The position numbers were made by a program, and so were the translations under genes. The notes below the pieces were generated by a model. It was not told where the DNA came from. It worked only from the letters and a program-made list of their open reading frames with translations, and made no database searches. From an uncultured Chloroflexota bacterium (GTDB lineage Bacteria; Chloroflexota; Chloroflexia; Thermomicrobiales; UBA6265), in assembly GCA_937901745.1 (NCBI GenBank), contig CALGSZ010000089.1:1-8027 (forward strand): a stretch of DNA of 8,027 nucleotides, in the 5' to 3' direction. Of this stretch, positions 1-5,039 are shown piece after piece; position 1 is the first letter of the stretch, and every line of letters begins with the position of its first letter.

Positions 1-49
1 GGTTGAAGAAACTCAGCGCTGGCGGCGAGATCCAGAAGCCGTCACGCGA

Positions 50-1054
50 CTACGGCTCTTCCAGGCTGTCGCGGAGGATGTCCATGTGCTCCAGCGCCAG
101 GCCGGTCCCGACGGCGACGCAGGAAAGCGGATCATCGGCGACATAGCAGGGGACGCCAGTGACCTCCATCAGCAACTCGGGCAGCTGCCGCAGCATCGCG
201 CCACCGCCAGTCAGGATCATCCCCTTGTCAATGATGTCGGACGACAACTCCGGCGGCGTCTCTTCGAGGACGGCGCGGACCGCGCCGATGATCGCTTCCA
301 GCGGCTCGGTGATCGCGTCGACGACTTCGTTGGCGTGGATCGTAATGGTTCGTGGCAGGCCGGCGACTTCATCTCGCCCGCGCACTTCCATCACGATGTC
401 CTCGTCGACCGGCATCGCCGAGCCGATCGCGATCTTGACCTCCTCGGCCGTCCGCTCGCCGACGCGCAGGTTGTACTTGCGCTTGATGTAGTTGGCGATC
501 GCCTCGTCGAAGCGGTTGCCGCCAACACGCAAGGATCGCGCGACAACGATGCCGTTGAGGGAGATGACGGCGACCTCAGTCGTGCCCCCGCCGATATCGA
601 TGATCATGTTGCCCGATGGATCGGCCACCGGCACGCGAGCGCCGATCGCCGCGGCGAGCGGCTCGCTAATGAGGTACGCCTTGCGGGCGCCGGCATTCAG
701 CGCGGCGTCTCGCACCGCGCGACGCTCGACGCCGGTCACGCCAGCCGGGACGCAGATCATGACCTCGGGCCGGATCAGGGAGAATCGTCCGCAGCTCTTG
801 TTGATGAAGTAGCGCAGCATCTCCTGCGTGACCACGTAGTCCGCGATCACGCCGTCACGCATCGGGCGAACGACCTCGATGGTCTCTCGCGGCTCGCGAC
901 CGAGCATGTTCCGAGCCTCGATGCCGACCGCCTTGACTTTCCCGTCTTTCGCGGAAATGGCGACGACGGACGGCTCGTTGATCACAATGCCGCGACCACG
1001 GACAAAGACGAGGACATTCGCCGTCCCCAGGTCAATGCCGATCTGTTTCGCCAC
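50..1054 (-). CDS. mreB: Rod shape-determining protein MreB (actin-like ATPase)
   Basis: Bacterial actin homologue that forms membrane-bound filaments and guides the cell-wall elongation machinery. The product has 334 residues, normal for MreB. The phosphate-1 loop (GIDLGTAN, residues 6-13) is followed by the conserved GIVINEPSVVAI stretch at 22-33. The catalytic-region Glu lies in ISEPLAAAIG (Glu131), phosphate-2 is DIGGGTTEV (153-161), and the adenosine motif is LTGGGAMLRQLPELL (281-295). Residues 91-96 (FSLIRP) match the hydrophobic membrane-insertion loop of other MreBs. There is no extra N-terminal amphipathic helix. The start is GTG and gives the usual MreB N-terminus; its Shine-Dalgarno is weak (G-rich bases at -1 to -16). 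The gene reads leftwards out of the window. The 49 bp after its stop show no start of mreC or another partner, so whether it is an mreBCD operon cannot be seen. Identity is secure; the exact start is less so. Confidence 0.97.
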   Translation of the reverse strand: MAKQIGIDLGTANVLVFVRGRGIVINEPSVVAISAKDGKVKAVGIEARNMLGREPRETIEVVRPMRDGVIADYVVTQEMLRYFINKSCGRFSLIRPEVMICVPAGVTGVERRAVRDAALNAGARKAYLISEPLAAAIGARVPVADPSGNMIIDIGGGTTEVAVISLNGIVVARSLRVGGNRFDEAIANYIKRKYNLRVGERTAEEVKIAIGSAMPVDEDIVMEVRGRDEVAGLPRTITIHANEVVDAITEPLEAIIGAVRAVLEETPPELSSDIIDKGMILTGGGAMLRQLPELLMEVTGVPCYVADDPLSCVAVGTGLALEHMDILRDSLEEP

Positions 1055-1211
1055 CCCGTGGAACCCCGGTTCTCAGTGTTGCACGCACCAACGGGCCGCG
1101 GCTCGTCGCTTCGCAGTCCCGTGCGCTACGATGCCGATGCAGGTGCCCGGACACGAAACGCGGCCGTGCGTACTCGCCACGACCGCACGCCCATTTGGCT
1201 CCCGGTCGCCG

Positions 1212-1220
1212 ATTGTACCA
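1212..1220 (-). promoter_or_regulatory. Candidate extended -10 promoter for mreB
   Basis: On the minus strand the sequence reads TGGTACAAT, an extended -10 element (TGn plus TACAAT, 5 of 6 matches to TATAAT). A TTGTCA sequence lies just upstream (1229-1234), but at 11 bp it is too close to be a normal -35, so the call rests on the extended -10. It would give an untranslated leader of about 150 nt before the mreB GTG. Initiation here is inferred from motif matching only. Confidence 0.35.
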
Positions 1221-1259
1221 TACGGTTATGACAACGCTGGGCCAATAACACTTCCAGGC

Positions 1260-1265
1260 GGGAGG
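1260..1265 (+). promoter_or_regulatory. Ribosome binding site of the small orphan gene
   Basis: GGGAGG lies 5 nt before the ATG at 1271. It is one of the better Shine-Dalgarno matches in the window and is the main reason to accept the unrecognised small gene downstream as real. Confidence 0.6.
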
Positions 1266-1270
1266 CAGCA

Positions 1271-1678
1271 ATGGACGGGGAGGACGGACTGAGCAACGCG
1301 CAGGTGACTGAACCCGCCGCCAATTCCACGACCGAGGGGCGACCAGCCAGTCGCAGCTCCAAGCGGCGCGCGGCAAAGCAGAACGCCGCGCGGCAGAACG
1401 GACGCAACCCCGAAAGCGATGATAGGAGCAAGCGCAAGTCACAGCCGGCGCAGCGCGCGACGATCGTCGGGTTCGGCGACGGGATCGAGCGAGCGATCTG
1501 CGCGCGCTTTCAGCCCGCCTTCGCCACCGGCTTCCCCGCCCATCACCGTACCGGCGTGGCGACGATCTCCCCGGTCATCGTCGATCGGCGCCCGACCGCC
1601 ATCCTCCTCTGCAATAGCCTGCACGAAGGGCCTCATTTCTGGCCTAACGGCGATCCGGTGGACGACACCGAGGCGTAG
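1271..1678 (+). CDS. Hypothetical protein, 135 aa, disordered basic N-terminus
   Basis: I do not recognise this protein. Support for it being real is a GGGAGG Shine-Dalgarno 5 nt before the ATG, strong G/C preference at third codon positions along its length, and a free region that no other gene occupies up to 1632. Residues 1-62 look disordered and are rich in Arg, Lys, Asn, Gln, Ala and Ser, including a basic patch SSKRRAAKQNAARQNGR. Residues 63-135 are more mixed and could form a small folded part (IVGFGDGIERAICARF, then VATISPVIVDRRPTAILLCN), with two cysteines but no metal-binding pattern. No signal peptide or membrane helix is apparent. The last 46 bp overlap the 3' end of the convergent MFS gene. 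A basic tail could bind nucleic acid, but that is speculation. The alternative is a chance open frame in high-GC DNA. Confidence 0.5.
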   Translation: MDGEDGLSNAQVTEPAANSTTEGRPASRSSKRRAAKQNAARQNGRNPESDDRSKRKSQPAQRATIVGFGDGIERAICARFQPAFATGFPAHHRTGVATISPVIVDRRPTAILLCNSLHEGPHFWPNGDPVDDTEA

Positions 1679-2871
1679 CCCCAGCGCCAGAATGGCACGC
1701 CGGGCGGTGCGGCGAGCACGACGGTGGCGCAGATACGTATCGCTGCCGACGCGAGCAGCAGCGGCACCGTGCCGACCGCGCCGACCAGCAGCGAGGCGAT
1801 CAGCGGTGAAAGGAATGAGCCGGTCCCTTGCGCCAGGTTCGTCCAGGCAAGAAGATTCGGCCGCTCTGCCTCGTGTTCGGCAAGCTCGATCGAGCGCAGG
1901 GTGAGACCCATCATGTGCGCTGGCCAGCAGGCAGACGCGATGATCTCGATTCCAAACCCGACCCAGTAGACCGGAACCACCGACCACAGCGCCGGCGCCA
2001 GCGATGCGCCCAGCCCGCCGAGGAGCAGGACGCGGCGCGCGCCGTGGTTGTCCCCTACCCTTCCCCAGAATCGCTGCGTCACCAGCCCTGTCACCGCGGC
2101 CACCACGGCGGCCGCCGGGAAGTAGGCTGTCGGGGCTCCGTGTTCATTGAGGATGTACGCCGGCAGAATCGGCCAGACTAAGCCGGCGCCGAACCAGAAG
2201 CCGAGGACACCGGTCAGGAAGCGCCGCGCCGGGCCGTCCGGAATCGCGCGGATCGAGCGGGGCGCTGGCACCGGCGGCTCCGGCGCGCGCGAGAAGAGCA
2301 TGCGCACCTGCACCAGACTCGCCAGTCCCGCCACTGCCGCGATCGCATACGCCAGCGGCAAGATCTCCTCGCGAGAAGCGACCCGGAGGAGGATGGCAAG
2401 CATCAGCATGATGAACGCCGTCGCCGCCGTCGCCGCCGTCGCTCGCAGCGCCAGCCACCGCCCGCGCTCCTGCGACGACGCCAATCCCGTCCAGAATGAC
2501 GTCCAGAGCGGCAACGCCAGCCCCTCGCCAGCGGCCCAAATCAGCGCCAGCGCGACGAGGAGCCAGACCGCGCCGCGCTCGGTGAGGGTCAGCACAAGCG
2601 GGAGGGCGATGAATACGAGCCGCGCGAGGAGCAGACATACGAGCGTCGCCCGGCGAACGCTGCCGAAGCGGGCGGCGATGCGCGGCCCGACCCAACCCGA
2701 GCCGAATCCAAAGAAGTACGCGCCGCTGTTGTAGACGCCGAGGGCGAACGCGCTCGCCCCCCGAGAGATGAGCAATGGGTTGATGAGACTGCTGTTGATG
2801 GAGGCGAGAACACCCGAGCAAGCCGCCTCGACTTGCACCAAACGCCGAACGTCTACAACCGGACCCCGCAC
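1633..2871 (-). CDS. MFS transporter, 12 predicted membrane helices
   Basis: Secondary transporter of the major facilitator superfamily in the cytoplasmic membrane; the substrate cannot be told, though drug or metabolite efflux is a common role. From the GTG at 2871 it has 412 residues, a typical MFS length. I count about twelve hydrophobic segments in two halves, split by a cytoplasmic loop rich in Pro and Arg at about 193-218. The second half keeps a clear MFS motif A between helices 8 and 9 (WGRVGDNHGARR, 269-280). The matching loop between helices 2 and 3 (GPRIAARFGSVRR) has lost its Asp. I chose GTG 2871 because AAGGGGA lies 6 nt upstream. The in-frame ATG at 2937 would add 22 non-hydrophobic, Cys-rich residues and lacks a comparable site. 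A (GTCGCCGCC) repeat encodes Ala-Thr-Ala triplets in helix 5. The gene is transcribed divergently from the diguanylate cyclase. Confidence 0.88.
   Translation of the reverse strand: MRGPVVDVRRLVQVEAACSGVLASINSSLINPLLISRGASAFALGVYNSGAYFFGFGSGWVGPRIAARFGSVRRATLVCLLLARLVFIALPLVLTLTERGAVWLLVALALIWAAGEGLALPLWTSFWTGLASSQERGRWLALRATAATAATAFIMLMLAILLRVASREEILPLAYAIAAVAGLASLVQVRMLFSRAPEPPVPAPRSIRAIPDGPARRFLTGVLGFWFGAGLVWPILPAYILNEHGAPTAYFPAAAVVAAVTGLVTQRFWGRVGDNHGARRVLLLGGLGASLAPALWSVVPVYWVGFGIEIIASACWPAHMMGLTLRSIELAEHEAERPNLLAWTNLAQGTGSFLSPLIASLLVGAVGTVPLLLASAAIRICATVVLAAPPGVPFWRWGYASVSSTGSPLGQK
2417..2440. repeat. Short 9-bp tandem repeat inside the MFS gene
   Basis: About 2.7 copies of the 9-mer GCCGCCGTC lie in tandem. 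On the coding (minus) strand they encode the repeated Ala-Thr-Ala run in predicted helix 5. Because the unit is a multiple of three, copy-number change by slippage would keep the reading frame. Confidence 0.7.
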
Positions 2872-2877
2872 AAAGCT

Positions 2878-2884
2878 TCCCCTT
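2878..2884 (-). promoter_or_regulatory. Ribosome binding site deciding the MFS start
   Basis: AAGGGGA on the minus strand is followed by a 6-nt spacer and GTG (2869-2871). This is a much better initiation context than that of the upstream in-frame ATG at 2937. Confidence 0.65.
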
Positions 2885-2897
2885 ATCACACACACAA

Positions 2898-2921
2898 CGG
2901 CCGTCCGGCATGGATCGGCCG
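2898..2921. promoter_or_regulatory. Hairpin / inverted repeat before the MFS gene
   Basis: CGGCCGTCC (2898-2906) pairs with GGA-T-CGGCCG (2912-2921), giving 9 bp with one bulged T and a 5-nt loop. It ends 27 bp upstream of the MFS GTG, so it could be a repressor operator or a leader hairpin. No regulator gene lies beside it, so the function is inferred from position only. Confidence 0.35.
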
Positions 2922-3143
2922 ACTCGCATTTTCCCACGCTCTAACGCTTCACGCCTCCGGCTCGTATCGCCGAAAGGTCGCATTCGACAGGCGACGGCTC
3001 ATGAGTGAGTTCCTCGTGCGCTCGTACCTGAATGAAGCAAGAAATCACGCCGGCTCGGCTCGGCATGCTGAGCGTTCGCCTTAGTCGGGACGTTTGATGC
3101 GTTGTGACCGGGCGCGAAGTCAGATAGCCTACGATCGGGTGCT

Positions 3144-4811
3144 GTGCCCTCGTGTCGACATCTTTCTTCGCGAGTTGTGGTGAATGACGTGGCCGCGCCT
3201 TCGTGGACGCAAACCAAGTTGACCGCGCGGGCACCGGCCGTTGGACCGGGACGCCGCAGATGGCGCATGGCCGCGATCCTGGCTGGCTACGCCGCGGTCG
3301 TCCTGCTCATCAGCTTCGTCCTCCCCATCTCCGAGAACACGCGGGATTTGCTCGCGACTGCCGCCGCGGCGCTCGCCGCGACGATCGTGGTCGCTCCGGC
3401 GCTCTGGGCGGCGACCTTGATTGCCGACCGGGGTTCGCGCCGCTCGTGGCTCCTCATAGCGGCAGCAACAATCGCTCTTGCCGCGGCCGAGCTTCTCGCT
3501 GTTTTCTCAGCCGTTGCAAGCGACGATCGTCCAGCACCTTCGGGGATCTCCGCGTTGCTCGCCATCGGCGGCGCGCTCGGCCTCGCTGCCGTGGCCGCAG
3601 TACCTCTACCCGCGACATCGCGCGAGACGCGAGCGCGGTTCCTGATCGACGCGACGCTCGCGGCGGCGGCGTTCGTGCTCGGGTGGCTGGTTCTGGCAGC
3701 GCAGGCATCGAGCGCAGCAAACGCGAGCACGGGCATCTGGCTGATCGTCGCCATCTCCGCGCTCACTCCGCTCGCGGCAGCAGTCGGCAACGCGATGGTG
3801 GCAATTGCCACGGCGGCTGCTCGCCGACAGGAGGCAGCTCTCCTTGCAGCCGCGTGGCTGCTGGTGACGGCGGCGGCCGCTGGCGATGGCCTCGTACTAC
3901 TCGACGAATCGCGAAGCACGGGCTCCTGGACCGACTGGCTCGTGCCAGCCGCGATGGCCGCATTGTCCATCGCCGCGATTCGCGCGATTCGCACTGTCGC
4001 TGAAGCGCACCCAGTCTCCGATTCGCCCGTCACGCCGGCGCTGGCCTTCCCCGGAGACCGCGGTGTGGTCGCCTCGGCCCTGCCGTATGTCGTGTTCGGC
4101 GCCGCGGTGGCGCTCGCCGTGCTGGTGCGGAGCCCGCGCGCCTTGACGCCCATCCTCGCCGGGATTGGGCTCAGCATCGCCGCGCTGATCGTCGCGCGGC
4201 AAATGCTCGGCGCGCGGCTCACCGAGCGCCTGACGACGATGCTCGAGGTCGCGCGGTCGGACCTCGAGCGGCAAGCTCGCATCGACCCGGTGACGGAGCT
4301 ACCGAACCGGCGGGCCCTGATGGAGCGGCTGCAGGAAGAGGTCGAGCGCGCGGTGCGGTACACCGACCCCCTGAGCGTCTGCTTCATTGATCTCGACCGG
4401 TTCAAATCGGTCAACGACACTTACGGGCACGCGGCCGGCGATCTCGTCCTGCGGGAGGTCGGCGCCCTGCTTCGGCGCAGTGCGCGTACGGTCGACTTCG
4501 TCAGCCGGTACGGCGGCGAGGAGTTCGTCGTGCTTCTCCCCGAGACGTGGACCGTGGACGCCCTCGTCATGGCGGAGCGAGCGCGGCGCATGGTGCAGGC
4601 GCACCGCTTCGAGCTGCCGGACGGGACAACGCTGCGGCTATCCGTCAGCGCGGGCGTTGCCGGACTCCCCGAGCACGCCACCGAGGCGGCTTCGCTCCTC
4701 GACCGCGCCGACCGCGCACTCTACGCAGCGAAAGCCGCCGGACGTAATCGAGTCGCGCTCTTCGATCCCGAGACCGACACCGGGACGATCGTGGGCGACG
4801 ACATCCCCTGA
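3144..4811 (+). CDS. Membrane-bound diguanylate cyclase (GGDEF domain)
   Basis: Predicted to condense two GTP into the second messenger cyclic di-GMP. Numbering uses the GTG at 3144 (555 residues). After a basic N-terminus, about ten hydrophobic segments run from residue 42 to about 350, very Ala-rich, with no sensor domain I can name. A short helical linker (LTERLTTMLEVARSDLERQA) leads into the GGDEF domain at about 376-540, starting with the typical DPVTELPNRR. Metal and substrate residues are visible in FIDLDRFKSVNDTYGH (414-429; Asp416, Asn424, Asp425). The active-site signature is GGEEF (457-461). RTVD (448-451) lies exactly five residues before it, the spacing of the inhibitory I-site, so feedback inhibition by c-di-GMP is expected. 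No EAL or HD-GYP domain is attached. The start is uncertain: no good Shine-Dalgarno precedes 3144, and GTGs at 3177 and 3180 or the ATG at 3267 are alternatives. Confidence 0.93.
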   Translation: MPSCRHLSSRVVVNDVAAPSWTQTKLTARAPAVGPGRRRWRMAAILAGYAAVVLLISFVLPISENTRDLLATAAAALAATIVVAPALWAATLIADRGSRRSWLLIAAATIALAAAELLAVFSAVASDDRPAPSGISALLAIGGALGLAAVAAVPLPATSRETRARFLIDATLAAAAFVLGWLVLAAQASSAANASTGIWLIVAISALTPLAAAVGNAMVAIATAAARRQEAALLAAAWLLVTAAAAGDGLVLLDESRSTGSWTDWLVPAAMAALSIAAIRAIRTVAEAHPVSDSPVTPALAFPGDRGVVASALPYVVFGAAVALAVLVRSPRALTPILAGIGLSIAALIVARQMLGARLTERLTTMLEVARSDLERQARIDPVTELPNRRALMERLQEEVERAVRYTDPLSVCFIDLDRFKSVNDTYGHAAGDLVLREVGALLRRSARTVDFVSRYGGEEFVVLLPETWTVDALVMAERARRMVQAHRFELPDGTTLRLSVSAGVAGLPEHATEAASLLDRADRALYAAKAAGRNRVALFDPETDTGTIVGDDIP

Positions 4812-4888
4812 CCGCCATCCCGGCGACTCCACCCGCTGCCGCGCACCTCTACCATTCATCTCATCGCCGAGATGATCGTCCCCAACAA

Positions 4889-4917
4889 TTGAAAAACCGC
4901 GTGTGATTCGTTCTAAC
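4889..4917 (+). promoter_or_regulatory. Candidate sigma70-type promoter of the FAD oxidoreductase
   Basis: TTGAAA (4889-4894, 5 of 6 matches to the -35 consensus) and TCTAAC (4912-4917, 4 of 6 to the -10) are separated by 17 bp in the AT-rich patch. Transcription would begin near 4924, leaving a leader of about 115 nt before the ATG at 5040. Based on motif matching only. Confidence 0.45.
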
Positions 4918-4923
4918 GACAAA

Positions 4924-4952
4924 TATCGATCGTTACTGATGTAAGGTCGATA
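4924..4952. promoter_or_regulatory. Imperfect dyad at the predicted transcription start (operator or leader hairpin)
   Basis: TATCGA at 4924-4929 pairs with TCGATA at 4947-4952. Inward there is a T-G position, a C-G pair, one bulged G, and TTAC/GTAA around the loop TGAT. Its left edge coincides with the predicted +1 of the promoter at 4889-4917. It could be a repressor operator on DNA or a 5' hairpin on the mRNA. It is not followed by a T-tract, so an intrinsic terminator is unlikely. Confidence 0.45.
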
Positions 4953-4964
4953 GACCAGCCGGTC
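4945..4964. repeat. Alternating GGTC/GACC half-sites
   Basis: GGTC-GATA-GACC-AGCC-GGTC: three 4-bp half-sites, each separated by 4 bp and alternating in orientation. The central GACC can pair with either neighbour, and the first GGTC overlaps the right arm of the dyad at 4924-4952. The arrangement could be tandem binding half-sites or mutually exclusive leader hairpins; with 4-bp units, chance is also possible. Confidence 0.35.
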
Positions 4965-5026
4965 AGCATAAGGCGATGTCTGGAGCGTGATCAGCTGGCT
5001 ATCGGCATGCGCAACGCTCGCATTAC

Positions 5027-5033
5027 GAGGAGG
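5027..5033 (+). promoter_or_regulatory. Ribosome binding site deciding the oxidoreductase start
   Basis: GAGGAGG lies 6 nt before the ATG at 5040. This favours 5040 over the in-frame ATG at 5007, which has no such site and would add 11 residues before the conserved part of the protein. Confidence 0.75.
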
Positions 5034-5039
5034 CAGACC

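Larger units (their letters stand above)
1055..1270. other. Divergent intergenic region between mreB and the small orphan gene
   Basis: These 216 bp separate two divergent starts. They hold the candidate minus-strand extended -10 and, next to the mreB start, a short inverted repeat GAACC-CC-GGTTC (1061-1072). A good Shine-Dalgarno for the plus-strand small gene lies at 1260-1265. I found no convincing plus-strand -35/-10 pair, and no RNA gene. Confidence 0.6.
2872..3143. other. Divergent intergenic region between MFS and GGDEF genes
   Basis: These 272 bp hold the MFS Shine-Dalgarno, the hairpin at 2898-2921, and a near-palindrome GCTCGGCATGCTGAGC at 3058-3073. A very weak plus-strand promoter-like pair is present (TTGTGA at 3102-3107, TAGCCT at 3125-3130, 17-bp spacer, only 3 of 6 matches in the -10). 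No RNA gene or convincing additional coding gene was seen. Confidence 0.5.
4812..5039. other. Intergenic region with AT-rich promoter patch
   Basis: These 228 bp follow the cyclase gene and precede the oxidoreductase. They contain a small hairpin TCATCTC/GAGATGA (4856-4875) without a T-tract, then the most AT-rich stretch of the window (about 4885-4945). A candidate promoter, a large dyad, alternating GGTC/GACC half-sites and a 6-bp inverted repeat GAGCGT/ACGCTC (4983-4988 and 5014-5019) follow. Regulation of the oxidoreductase most likely acts here. Confidence 0.6.

Noticed and set aside
1..49. Start of another gene or a terminator downstream of mreB
   Set aside because: On the minus strand the only GTG start runs to a stop after 10 codons, and no convincing hairpin was seen. 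A plus-strand gene could end at the TGA at 4-6, but nothing supports it.
86..1231. Long plus-strand open frame opposite mreB
   Set aside because: It is antisense to a secure MreB gene, has no recognisable motif, and an Asp/Arg/His-rich composition typical of shadow frames in high-GC DNA.
1439..1987. Minus-strand frame overlapping the small gene and the MFS 3' end
   Set aside because: Overlaps the conserved last helices of the MFS protein in another frame and has no motif.
2872..2937. N-terminal extension of the MFS protein from ATG 2937
   Set aside because: Cys-rich, non-hydrophobic 22 residues, no ribosome binding site, and it would run through the hairpin at 2898-2921; GTG 2871 has a good site.
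3001..3084. 27-codon plus-strand ATG frame in the MFS/GGDEF intergenic region (possible leader peptide)
   Set aside because: No Shine-Dalgarno, no repeated regulatory codons and no terminator-antiterminator arrangement after it.
3287..4420. 377-residue minus-strand open frame opposite the diguanylate cyclase
   Set aside because: Ser/Arg/Ala-rich translation without domains; the opposite strand encodes an unmistakable GGDEF protein.
4856..4875. 7-bp hairpin after the diguanylate cyclase as an intrinsic terminator
   Set aside because: Short stem with modest GC and no T-tract after it; noted within the intergenic entry but not called a terminator.
5007..5039. Upstream ATG of the FAD oxidoreductase
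   Set aside because: No Shine-Dalgarno, whereas ATG 5040 has GAGGAGG with a 6-nt spacer; the extra 11 residues precede the conserved region.
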